NCBI RefSeq assembly: GCF_963662255.1 | Contig: NW_026912149.1 | Location: 1 to 64,000, forward strand | Length of the DNA: 64,000 nucleotides | Reading direction: 5' to 3' | Origin: Cinclus cinclus | Lineage: Eukaryota > Chordata > Aves > Passeriformes > Cinclidae | Part shown: positions 1 to 10,098 of the stretch, piece by piece | Layout of the letters: the number at the start of each line of letters is the position of its first letter | Numbering within the stretch: position 1 is the stretch's first letter | The notes under the pieces: generated by a model | The model's input: the letters and a program-made list of their open reading frames with translations, nothing else | Told to the model about the DNA's origin: nothing | Databases searched by the model: none | Translations under genes and position numbers: made by a program

Positions 1-192
1 CAGATGTCATTTTGTAGGGCGCGTTTGGGCCTCCGATGGCAGCCAGGTTTGGAGGAGGGGGCAGCTTTGGTCTGGGAGAAATCCTCGTCCTTATGGAATT
101 TTTGTAGGCAAAAGCCCTGCATGGGCCGAAGGCAAGTTGACTCCGAAAGGAGGCACTTTTCCCCAAGAAGCCAAACTCAAGAGCCCACTTGG
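1..192 (+). repeat. Representative 192-bp monomer
   Basis: This is the common unit: 192 bp, 104 G+C (54%), with 60 G and 44 C on this strand. The G excess lies in the first 90 bases (34 G against 19 C). Main variable positions, numbered within the monomer: 2-4 (AGA, AGG or ATA); 33 (C or T in TCCGATGG/TCTGATGG); 49 (T or A, sometimes G at 48-49); 62 (C or T in GGGGGCAGC); 117-122 (CTGCATGGG, CAGGACGGG or CTGGACGGG); 127 (C or T in GGCCGCAGG/GGCTGCAGG); and the base before GG in CCGAAAGG/CCGAATGG. Combinations of these define at least four monomer classes. This copy carries CTGCATGGG and, uniquely in what I read, GCCGAAGGC in place of GCCGCAGGC. Confidence 0.97.
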
Positions 193-392
193 CAGATGTC
201 ATTTTGTAGGGCGCGTTTGGGCCTCCGATGGCAGCCAGGTTTGGAGGAGGGGGCAGCTTTGGTCTGGGAGAAATCCTCGTCCTTATGGAATTTTTGTAGC
301 AAAAGCCCAGGACGGGCCGCAGGCAAATTAGGCATGTTGGCTTTGAAAGGAGGCACTTTTCCCCAAGAAGCCAAACTCAAGAGCCCACTTGG
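193..392 (+). repeat. 200-bp monomer (201-bp form minus one G)
   Basis: This monomer has the 9-bp insertion of the long class but reads TTTTTGTAGCAAAAG where others read TTTTTGTAGGCAAAAG, one G fewer, so it is 200 bp. The loss shifts the reading frame and ends or opens most long ORFs at such units. The same haplotype, with CAAATTAGGCATG, recurs near 2724-2923 and 6800-6999. In the right half of the window the deletion sits on another background, with CTGGACGGGCTGC and TTTGATAGG, at units starting 25474, 26250, 27026, 28387, 29163, 33248, 36547, 37514, 39268, 40235, 41011, 41978, 42754 and others. Confidence 0.95.
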
Positions 393-776
393 CAGGTGTC
401 ATTTTGTAGGGCGCGTTTGGGCCTCCGATGGCAGCCAGGTTTGGAGGAGGGGGCAGCTTTGGTCTGGGAGAAATCCTCGTCCTTATGGAATTTTTGTAGG
501 CAAAAGCCCAGGACGGGCCGCAGGCAAGTTGACTCCGAATGGAGGCACTTTTCCCCAAGAAGCCAAACTCAAGAGCCCACTTGGCAGGTGTCATTTTGTA
601 GGGCGCGTTTGGGCCTCCGATGGCAGCCAGGTTTGGAGGAGGGGGCAGCTTTGGTCTGGGAGAAATCCTCGTCCTTATGGAATTTTTGTAGGCAAAAGCC
701 CAGGACGGGCCGCAGGCAAGTTGACTCCGAATGGAGGCACTTTTCCCCAAGAAGCCAAACTCAAGAGCCCACTTGG

Positions 777-977
777 CAGATGTCATTTTGTAGGGCGCGT
801 TTGGGCCTCTGATGGCGGCCAGGTTAGGAGGAGGGGGCAGTTTTGGTCTGGGAGAAATCCTCGTCCTTATGGAATTTTTGTAGGCAAAAGACCTGGACGG
901 GCTGCAGGCAAGTTAGGCAAGGTGACTCCGAATGGAGGCACTTTTCCCCAAGAAGCCAAACTCAAGAGCCCACTTGG
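777..977 (+). repeat. 201-bp monomer, intermediate type with visible 9-bp duplication
   Basis: The unit is 201 bp. Positions 906-914 read AGGCAAGTT and 915-923 read AGGCAAGGT, followed directly by GACTCCGAATGG as in the 192-bp form. It is therefore a 192-bp monomer in which AGGCAAGTT was tandemly duplicated and then changed at one base. It also carries GATGGCGGCC, AGGTTAGGAGG and GGGGGCAGTTTTGG. The same type recurs near 3116-3316, at about 7385-7585, around 20552 and around 24830, five copies in all. Confidence 0.93.
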
Positions 978-1553
978 CATATGTCATTTTGTAGGGCGCG
1001 TTTGGGCCTCCGATGGCAGCCAGGTTTGGAGGAGGGGGCAGCTTTGGTCTGGGAGAAATCCTCGTCCTTATGGAATTTTTGTAGGCAAAAGCCCTGCATG
1101 GGCCGCAGGCAAGTTGACTCCGAAAGGAGGCACTTTTCCCCAAGAAGCCAAACTCAAGAGCCCACTTGGCAGGTGTCATTTTGTAGGGCGCGTTTGGGCC
1201 TCCGATGGCAGCCAGGTTTGGAGGAGGGGGCAGCTTTGGTCTGGGAGAAATCCTCGTCCTTATGGAATTTTTGTAGGCAAAAGCCCTGCAAGGGCCGCAG
1301 GCAAGTTGACTCCGAAAGGAGGCACTTTTCCCCGAGAAGCCAAACTCAAGAGCCCACTTGGCATATGTCATTTTGTAGGGCGCGTTTGGGCCTCCGATGG
1401 CAGCCAGGTTTGGAGGAGGGGGCAGCTTTGGTCTGGGAGAAATCCTCGTCCTTATGGAATTTTTGTAGGCAAAAGCCCAGGACAGGCTGCAGGCAAGTTG
1501 ACTCCGAATGGAGGCACTTTTCCCCAAGAAGCCAAACTCAAGAGCCCACTTGG

Positions 1554-3892
1554 CAGATGTCATTTTGTAGGGCGCGTTTGGGCCTCCGATGGCAGCCAGG
1601 TGTGGAGGAGGGGGTAGCTTTGGTCTGGGAGAAATCCTCGTCCTTATGGAATTTTTGTAGGCAAAAGCCCTGGACGGGCTGCAGGTAAGTTGACTCCGAA
1701 TGGAGGCACTTTTCCCCAAGAAGCCAAACTCAAGAGCCCACTTGGCAGATGTCATTTTGTAGGGCGCGTTTGGGCCTCTGATGGCAGCCAGGTTTGGAGG
1801 AGGGGGCAGCTTTGGTCTGGGAGAAATCCTCGTCCTTATGGAATTTTTGTAGGCAAAAGCCCTGGACGGGCTGCAGGCAAGTTAGGCATGTTGGCTTTGA
1901 AAGGAGGCACTTTTCCCCAAGAAGCCAAACTCAAGAACCCACAATGAAGATGTCATTTTGTAGGGCGCGTTTGGGCCTCCGATGGCAGCCAGGTTTGGAG
2001 GAGGGGGCAGCTTTGGTCTGGGAGAAATCCTCGTCCTTATGGAATTTTTGTAGGCAAAAGTCCAGGACGGGCCGCAGGCAAGTTGACTCCGAATGGAGGC
2101 ACTTTTCCCCAAGAAGCCAAACTCAAGAGCCCACTTGGCATATGTCATTTTGTAGGGCGCGTTTGGGCCTCCGATGGCAGCCAGGTTTGGAGGAGGGGGC
2201 AGCTTTGGTCTGGGAGAAATCCTCGTCCTTATGGAATTTTTGTAGGCAAAAGCCCAGGACGGGCCGCAGGCAAGTTGACTCCGAATGGAGGCACTTTTCC
2301 CCAAGAAGCCAAACTCAAGAGCCCACTTGGCAGGTGTCATTTTGTAGGGCGCGTTTGGGCCTCTGATGGCAGCCAGGTTTGGAGGAGGGGGCAGCTTTGG
2401 TCTGGGAGAAATCCTCGTCCTTATGGAATTTTTGGGGGCAAAAGCCCTGGACGGGCTGCAGGCAAGTTAGGCATGTTGGCTTTGAAAGGAGGCACTTTTC
2501 CCCAAGAAGCCAAACTCAAGAACCCACAATGCAGATGTCATTTTGTAGGGCACGTTTGGGCCTCCGATGGCAGCCAGGTTTGGAGGAGGGGGCAGCTTTG
2601 GTCTGGGAGAAATCCTCGTCCTTATGGAATTTTTGTAGGCAAAAGCCCTGCATGGGCCGCAGGCAAGTTGACTCCGAAAGGAGGCACTTTTCCCCAAGAA
2701 GCCAAACTCAAGAGCCCACTTGGCAGATGTCATTTTGTAGGGCGCGTTTGGGCCTCCGATGGCAGCCAGGTTTGGAGGAGGGGGCAGCTTTGGTCTGGGA
2801 GAAATCCTCGTCCTTATGGAATTTTTGTAGCAAAAGCCCAGGACGGGCCGCAGGCAAATTAGGCATGTTGGCTTTGAAAGGAGGCACTTTTCCCCAAGAA
2901 GCCAAACTCAAGAGCCCACTTGGCAGGTGTCATTTTGTAGGGCGCGTTTGGGCCTCCGATGGCAGCCAGGTTTGGAGGAGGGGGCAGCTTTGGTCTGGGA
3001 GAAATCCTCGTCCTTATGGAATTTTTGTAGGCAAAAGCCCAGGACGGGCCGCAGGCAAGTTGACTCCGAATGGAGGCACTTTTCCCCAAGAAGCCAAACT
3101 CAAGAGCCCACTTGGCAGGTGTCATTTTGTAGGGCGCGTTTGGGCCTCTGATGGCGGCCAGGTTAGGAGGAGGGGGCAGTTTTGGTCTGGGAGAAATCCT
3201 CGTCCTTATGGAATTTTTGTAGGCAAAAGACCTGGACGGGCTGCAGGCAAGTTAGGCAAGGTGACTCCGAATGGAGGCACTTTTCCCCAAGAAGCCAAAC
3301 TCAAGAGCCCACTTGGCATATGTCATTTTGTAGGGCGCGTTTGGGCCTCCGATGGCAGCCAGGTTTGGAGGAGGGGGCAGCTTTGGTCTGGGAGAAATCC
3401 TCGTCCTTATGGAATTTTTGTAGGCAAAAGCCCTGCATGGGCCGCAGGCAAGTTGACTCCGAAAGGAGGCACTTTTCCCCAAGAAGCCAAACTCAAGAGC
3501 CCACTTGGCAGGTGTCATTTTGTAGGGCGCGTTTGGGCCTCCGATGGCAGCCAGGTTTGGAGGAGGGGGCAGCTTTGGTCTGGGAGAAATCCTCGTCCTT
3601 ATGGAATTTTTGTAGGCAAAAGCCCTGCATGGGCCGCAGGCAAGTTGACTCCGAAAGGAGGCACTTTTCCCCGAGAAGCCAAACTCAAGAGCCCACTTGG
3701 CATATGTCATTTTGTAGGGCGCGTTTGGGCCTCCGATGGCAGCCAGGTTTGGAGGAGGGGGCAGCTTTGGTCTGGGAGAAATCCTCGTCCTTATGGAATT
3801 TTTGTAGGCAAAAGCCCAGGACAGGCTGCAGGCAAGTTGACTCCGAATGGAGGCACTTTTCCCCAAGAAGCCAAACTCAAGAGCCCACTTGG
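1554..3892 (+). repeat. 12-mer HOR copy, 2339 bp
   Basis: Bounded by the marker monomer with CCAGGTGTGGAGG, GGGGGTAGC and GCAGGTAAGTT. That marker starts at 1554, 3893, 5831, 8161 and 10099 and I saw it nowhere right of about 10.3 kb. This copy has eight 192-bp, three 201-bp and one 200-bp units. Internal marks are TTTTTGGGGGCAAAAG near 2430, AAAAGTCCAGG near 2058 and TTTTCCCCGAGAAGCC near 3670. Confidence 0.9.
1746..1946 (+). repeat. 201-bp monomer, common long type
   Basis: This is the long class, seen about 86 times. After AGGCAAGTT it reads AGGCATGTTGGCTTTGAAAGG instead of GACTCCGAAAGG, a net gain of 9 bp that keeps the unit a multiple of three. In most copies the unit ends AACCCACAATGC rather than AGCCCACTTGGC, so the insertion and the altered tail travel together. 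This copy has AATGAAGATG where other copies have AATGCAGATG. Confidence 0.95.
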
Positions 3893-5830
3893 CAGATGTC
3901 ATTTTGTAGGGCGCGTTTGGGCCTCCGATGGCAGCCAGGTGTGGAGGAGGGGGTAGCTTTGGTCTGGGAGAAATCCTCGTCCTTATGGAATTTTTGTAGG
4001 CAAAAGCCCTGGACGGGCTGCAGGTAAGTTGACTCCGAATGGAGGCACTTTTCCCCAAGAAGCCAAACTCAAGAGCCCACTTGGCAGATGTCATTTTGTA
4101 GGGCGCGTTTGGGCCTCTGATGGCAGCCAGGTTAGGAGGAGGGGGCAGCTTTGGTCTGGGAGAAATCCTCGTCCTTATGGAATTTTTGTAGGCAAAAGCC
4201 CTGGACGGGCTGCAGGCAAGTTAGGCATGTTGGCTTTGAAAGGAGGCACTTTTCCCCAAGAAGCCAAACTCAAGAACCCACAATGCAGATGTCATTTTGT
4301 AGGGCGCGTTTGGGCCTCCGATGGCAGCCAGGTTTGGAGGAGGGGGCAGCTTTGGTCTGGGAGAAATCCTCGTCCTTATGGAATTTTTGTAGGCAAAAGC
4401 CCAGGACGGGCCGCAGGCAAGTTGACTCCGAATGGAGGCACTTTTCCCCAAGAAGCCAAACTCAAGAGCCCACTTGGCATATGTCATTTTGTAGGGCGCG
4501 TTTGGGCCTCCGATGGCAGCCAGGTTTGGAGGAGGGGGCAGCTTTGGTCTGGGAGAAATCCTCGTCCTTATGGAATTTTTGTAGGCAAAAGCCCAGGACG
4601 GGCCGCAGGCAAGTTGACTCCGAATGGAGGCACTTTTCCCCAAGAAGCCAAACTCAAGAGCCCACTTGGCAGGTGTCATTTTGTAGGGCGCGTTTGGGCC
4701 TCTGATGGCAGCCAGGTTTGGAGGAGGGGGCAGCTTTGGTCTGGGAGAAATCCTCGTCCTTATGGAATTTTTGTAGGCAAAAGCCCTGCAAGGGCCGCAG
4801 GCAAGTTGACTCCGAATGGAGGCACTTTTCCCCAAGAAGCCAAACTCAAGAGCCCACTTGGCAGATGTCATTTTGTAGGGCGCGTTTGGGCCTCTGATGG
4901 CAGCCAGGTTAGGAGGAGGGGGCAGCTTTGGTCTGGGAGAAATCCTCGTCCTTATGGAATTTTTGTAGGCAAAAGCCCTGGACGGGCTGCAGGCAAGTTA
5001 GGCATGTTGGCTTTGAAAGGAGGCACTTTTCCCCAAGAAGCCAAACTCAAGAGCCCACTTGGCATATGTCATTTTGTAGGGCGCGTTTGGGCCTCCGATG
5101 GCAGCCAGGTTTGGAGGAGGGGGCAGCTTTGGTCTGGGAGAAATCCTCGTCCTTATGGAATTTTTGTAGGCAAAAGCCCAGGACGGGCCGCAGGCAAGTT
5201 GACTCCGAATGGAGGCACTTTTCCCCAAGAAGCCAAACTCAAGAGCCCACTTGGCAGGTGTCATTTTGTAGGGCGCGTTTGGGCCTCTGATGGCAGCCAG
5301 GTTTGGAGGAGGGGGCAGCTTTGGTCTGGGAGAAATCCTCGTCCTTATGGAATTTTTGTAGGCAAAAGCCCTGCATGGGCCGCAGGCAAGTTGACTCCGA
5401 AAGGAGGCACTTTTCCCCAAGAAGCCAAACTCAAGAGCCCACTTGGCAGGTGTCATTTTGTAGGGCGCGTTTGGGCCTCCGATGGCAGCCAGGTTTGGAG
5501 GAGGGGGCAGCTTTGGTCTGGGAGAAATCCTCGTCCTTATGGAATTTTTGTAGGCAAAAGCCCTGCATGGGCCGCAGGCAAGTTGACTCCGAAAGGAGGC
5601 ACTTTTCCCCGAGAAGCCAAACTCAAGAGCCCACTTGGCATATGTCATTTTGTAGGGCGCGTTTGGGCCTCCGATGGCAGCCAGGTTTGGAGGAGGGGGC
5701 AGCTTTGGTCTGGGAGAAATCCTCGTCCTTATGGAATTTTTGTAGGCAAAAGCCCAGGACAGGCTGCAGGCAAGTTGACTCCGAATGGAGGCACTTTTCC
5801 CCAAGAAGCCAAACTCAAGAGCCCACTTGG
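3893..5830 (+). repeat. 10-mer HOR copy, 1938 bp
   Basis: Marker monomer to marker monomer, eight 192-bp and two 201-bp units. It lacks the one-G-deletion unit and the duplication-intermediate unit present in the 12-mers. It contains CCTGCAAGGGCC near 4787 and ends with the CCCGAGAAGCC and GGACAGGCTGC units shared by the preceding copies. The same 1938-bp unit recurs at 8161-10098 and, in part, from 10099. Confidence 0.9.
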
Positions 5831-8160
5831 CAGATGTCATTTTGTAGGGCGCGTTTGGGCCTCCGATGGCAGCCAGGTGTGGAGGAGGGGGTAGCTTTGG
5901 TCTGGGAGAAATCCTCGTCCTTATGGAATTTTTGTAGGCAAAAGCCCTGGACGGGCTGCAGGTAAGTTGACTCCGAATGGAGGCACTTTTCCCCAAGAAG
6001 CCAAACTCAAGAGCCCACTTGGCAGATGTCATTTTGTAGGGCGCGTTTGGGCCTCTGATGGCAGCCAGGTTTGGAGGAGGGGGCAGCTTTGGTCTGGGAG
6101 AAATCCTCGTCCTTATGGAATTTTTGTAGGCAAAAGCCCAGGACGGGCCGCAGGCAAGTTGACTCCGAATGGAGGCACTTTTCCCCAAGAAGCCAAACTC
6201 AAGAGCCCACTTGGCAGATGTCATTTTGTAGGGCGCGTTTGGGCCTCTGATGGCGGCCAGGTTAGGAGGAGGGGGCAGCTTTGGTCTGGGAGAAATCCTC
6301 GTCCTTATGGAATTTTTGTAGGCAAAAGCCCAGGACGGGCTGCAGGCAAGTTGACTCCGAATGGAGGCACTTTTCCCCAAGAAGCCAAACTCAAGAGCCC
6401 ACTTGGCAGATGTCATTTTGTAGGGCGCGTTTGGGCCTCTGATGGCAGCCAGGTTAGGAGGAGGGGGCAGCTTTGGTCTGGGAGAAATCCTCGTCCTTAT
6501 GGAATTTTTGGGGGCAAAAGCCCAGGACGGGCCGCAGGCAAGTTAGGCATGTTGGCTTTGAAAGGAGGCACTTTTCCCCAAGAAGCCAAACTCAAGAACC
6601 CACAATGCAGATGTCATTTTGTAGGGCGCGTTTGGGCCTCCGATGGCAGCCAGGTTTGGAGGAGGGGGCAGCTTTGGTCTGGGAGAAATCCTCGTCCTTA
6701 TGGAATTTTTGTAGGCAAAAGCCCTGCATGGGCCGCAGGCAAGTTGACTCCGAAAGGAGGCACTTTTCCCCAAGAAGCCAAACTCAAGAGCCCACTTGGC
6801 AGATGTCATTTTGTAGGGCGCGTTTGGGCCTCCGATGGCAGCCAGGTTTGGAGGAGGGGGCAGCTTTGGTCTGGGAGAAATCCTCGTCCTTATGGAATTT
6901 TTGTAGCAAAAGCCCAGGACGGGCCGCAGGCAAATTAGGCATGTTGGCTTTGAAAGGAGGCACTTTTCCCCAAGAAGCCAAACTCAAGAGCCCACTTGGC
7001 AGGTGTCATTTTGTAGGGCGCGTTTGGGCCTCCGATGGCAGCCAGGTTTGGAGGAGGGGGCAGCTTTGGTCTGGGAGAAATCCTCGTCCTTATGGAATTT
7101 TTGTAGGCAAAAGCCCAGGACGGGCCGCAGGCAAGTTGACTCCGAATGGAGGCACTTTTCCCCAAGAAGCCAAACTCAAGAGCCCACTTGGCAGGTGTCA
7201 TTTTGTAGGGCGCGTTTGGGCCTCTGATGGCAGCCAGGTTTGGAGGAGGGGGCAGCTTTGGTCTGGGAGAAATCCTCGTCCTTATGGAATTTTTGTAGGC
7301 AAAAGCCCAGGACGGGCCGCAGGCAAGTTGACTCCGAATGGAGGCACTTTTCCCCAAGAAGCCAAACTCAAGAGCCCACTTGGCAGATGTCATTTTGTAG
7401 GGCGCGTTTGGGCCTCTGATGGCGGCCAGGTTAGGAGGAGGGGGCAGTTTTGGTCTGGGAGAAATCCTCGTCCTTATGGAATTTTTGTAGGCAAAAGACC
7501 TGGACGGGCCGCAGGCAAGTTAGGCAAGGTGACTCCGAATGGAGGCACTTTTCCCCAAGAAGCCAAACTCAAGAGCCCACTTGGCAGATGTCATTTTGTA
7601 GGGCGCGTTTGGGCCTCCGATGGCAGCCAGGTTTGGAGGAGGGGGCAGCTTTGGTCTGGGAGAAATCCTCGTCCTTATGGAATTTTTGTAGGCAAAAGCC
7701 CTGCATGGGCCGCAGGCAAGTTGACTCCGAAAGGAGGCACTTTTCCCCAAGAAGCCAAACTCAAGAGCCCACTTGGCAGGTGTCATTTTGTAGGGCGCGT
7801 TTGGGCCTCCGATGGCAGCCAGGTTTGGAGGAGGGGGCAGCTTTGGTCTGGGAGAAATCCTCGTCCTTATGGAATTTTTGTAGGCAAAAGCCCTGCATGG
7901 GCCGCAGGCAAGTTGACTCCGAAAGGAGGCACTTTTCCCCGAGAAGCCAAACTCAAGAGCCCACTTGGCATATGTCATTTTGTAGGGCGCGTTTGGGCCT
8001 CCGATGGCAGCCAGGTTTGGAGGAGGGGGCAGCTTTGGTCTGGGAGAAATCCTCGTCCTTATGGTATTTTTGTAGGCAAAAGCCCAGGACAGGCTGCAGG
8101 CAAGTTGACTCCGAATGGAGGCACTTTTCCCCAAGAAGCCAAACTCAAGAGCCCACTTGG
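5831..8160 (+). repeat. 12-mer HOR copy, 2330 bp
   Basis: Nine 192-bp, two 201-bp and one 200-bp units. It resembles the 2339-bp copy at its 3' end, including the duplication-intermediate 201-bp unit near 7385-7585, but its first units differ: 5831-6590 holds three 192-bp monomers with GATGGCGGCC or AGGTTAGGAGG before the long unit with TTTTTGGGGGCAAAAG near 6510. One private change is CTTATGGTATTTTTG near 8064. Confidence 0.88.
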
Positions 8161-10098
8161 CAGATGTCATTTTGTAGGGCGCGTTTGGGCCTCCGATGGC
8201 AGCCAGGTGTGGAGGAGGGGGTAGCTTTGGTCTGGGAGAAATCCTCGTCCTTATGGAATTTTTGTAGGCAAAAGCCCTGGACGGGCTGCAGGTAAGTTGA
8301 CTCCGAATGGAGGCACTTTTCCCCAAGAAGCCAAACTCAAGAGCCCACTTGGCAGATGTCATTTTGTAGGGCGCGTTTGGGCCTCTGATGGCAGCCAGGT
8401 TTGGAGGAGGGGGCAGCTTTGGTCTGGGAGAAATCCTCGTCCTTATGGAATTTTTGTAGGCAAAAGCCCTGGACGGGCTGCAGGCAAGTTAGGCATGTTG
8501 GCTTTGAAAGGAGGCACTTTTCCCCAAGAAGCCAAACTCAAGAACCCACAATGCAGATGTCATTTTGTAGGGCGCGTTTGGGCCTCCGATGGCAGCCAGG
8601 TTTGGAGGAGGGGGCAGCTTTGGTCTGGGAGAAATCCTCGTCCTTATGGAATTTTTGTAGGCAAAAGTCCAGGACGGGCCGCAGGCAAGTTGACTCCGAA
8701 TGGAGGCACTTTTCCCCAAGAAGCCAAACTCAAGAGCCCACTTGGCATATGTCATTTTGTAGGGCGCGTTTGGGCCTCCGATGGCAGCCAGGTTTGGAGG
8801 AGGGGGCAGCTTTGGTCTGGGAGAAATCCTCGTCCTTATGGAATTTTTGTAGGCAAAAGCCCAGGACGGGCCGCAGGCAAGTTGACTCCGAATGGAGGCA
8901 CTTTTCCCCAAGAAGCCAAACTCAAGAGCCCACTTGGCAGGTGTCATTTTGTAGGGCGCGTTTGGGCCTCTGATGGCAGCCAGGTTTGGAGGAGGGGGCA
9001 GCTTTGGTCTGGGAGAAATCCTCGTCCTTATGGAATTTTTGTAGGCAAAAGCCCTGCAAGGGCCGCAGGCAAGTTGACTCCGAATGGAGGCACTTTTCCC
9101 CAAGAAGCCAAACTCAAGAGCCCACTTGGCAGATGTCATTTTGTAGGGCGCGTTTGGGCCTCTGATGGCAGCCAGGTTAGGAGGAGGGGGCAGCTTTGGT
9201 CTGGGAGAAATCCTCGTCCTTATGGAATTTTTGTAGGCAAAAGCCCTGGACGGGCTGCAGGCAAGTTAGGCATGTTGGCTTTGAAAGGAGGCACTTTTCC
9301 CCAAGAAGCCAAACTCAAGAGCCCACTTGGCATATGTCATTTTGTAGGGCGCGTTTGGGCCTCCGATGGCAGCCAGGTTTGGAGGAGGGGGCAGCTTTGG
9401 TCTGGGAGAAATCCTCGTCCTTATGGAATTTTTGTAGGCAAAAGCCCAGGACGGGCCGCAGGCAAGTTGACTCCGAATGGAGGCACTTTTCCCCAAGAAG
9501 CCAAACTCAAGAGCCCACTTGGCAGGTGTCATTTTGTAGGGCGCGTTTGGGCCTCTGATGGCAGCCAGGTTTGGAGGAGGGGGCAGCTTTGGTCTGGGAG
9601 AAATCCTCGTCCTTATGGAATTTTTGTAGGCAAAAGCCCTGCATGGGCCGCAGGCAAGTTGACTCCGAAAGGAGGCACTTTTCCCCAAGAAGCCAAACTC
9701 AAGAGCCCACTTGGCAGGTGTCATTTTGTAGGGCGCGTTTGGGCCTCCGATGGCAGCCAGGTTTGGAGGAGGGGGCAGCTTTGGTCTGGGAGAAATCCTC
9801 GTCCTTATGGAATTTTTGTAGGCAAAAGCCCTGCATGGGCCGCAGGCAAGTTGACTCCGAAAGGAGGCACTTTTCCCCAAGAAGCCAAACTCAAGAGCCC
9901 ACTTGGCATATGTCATTTTGTAGGGCGCGTTTGGGCCTCCGATGGCAGCCAGGTTTGGAGGAGGGGGCAGCTTTGGTCTGGGAGAAATCCTCGTCCTTAT
10001 GGAATTTTTGTAGGCAAAAGCCCAGGACAGGCTGCAGGCAAGTTGACTCCGAATGGAGGCACTTTTCCCCAAGAAGCCAAACTCAAGAGCCCACTTGG
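8161..10098 (+). repeat. 10-mer HOR copy, 1938 bp
   Basis: Nearly identical to 3893-5830 and to the segment starting at 10099 (long-unit landmarks 8495 and 9272 pair with 10433 and 11210, offset 1938). Differences visible by eye include AAAAGTCCAGG near 8666, shared with the copies near 2058 and 10603 but not with 3893-5830, and CCCCAAGAAGCC where earlier copies have CCCCGAGAAGCC. Confidence 0.88.

Larger units (their letters stand above)
1..1553 (+). repeat. Left partial HOR copy
   Basis: Eight monomers (192, 200, 192, 192, 201, 192, 192, 192 bp), cut by the window start. It matches the sequence about 2.5 kb downstream: the one-G-deletion unit at 297 pairs with 2828 (offset 2531), whereas units from about 777 onward pair at offset 2339. 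The difference is exactly one 192-bp monomer, because this copy has two consecutive CAGGACGGGCCGC/GAATGG monomers (393-584 and 585-776) where the next copy has one. Confidence 0.9.

Noticed and set aside
17..76. Canonical G-quadruplex
   Set aside because: Runs of three or more G are separated by about 8, 27 and 12 bases, beyond usual loop limits; only a weak two-tetrad possibility remains.
137..155. Ribosome-binding site GAAAGGAGG upstream of apparent ATGs
   Set aside because: GAAAGGAGG is part of every third or fourth monomer and has no consistent link to a coding start; a bacterial origin is not credible for a 64-kb HOR satellite.
1..192. CENP-B box (TTCGnnnnAnnCGGG core) on either strand
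   Set aside because: I looked at the CG-containing parts (TCCTCG, GGACGGG, GGGCGCG, TCCGAA) and none fits the core spacing. Identity as a centromere repeat therefore rests on organisation alone.
1..192. Alpha satellite or another named satellite family
   Set aside because: Length and GC content do not match the 171-bp AT-rich primate repeat. A bird, reptile or plant satellite of about 190 bp is possible, but I do not recognise the sequence and will not assign a name.
4130..4145. Telomere-like sequence in AGGTTAGGAGG
   Set aside because: A single TTAGGA within a class-specific variant of GGTTTGGAGG; no tandem TTAGGG.
4998..6416. 472-codon reverse-strand open frame as an antisense gene
   Set aside because: It is the reverse-frame shadow of the same satellite monomers and recurs wherever the monomers do.
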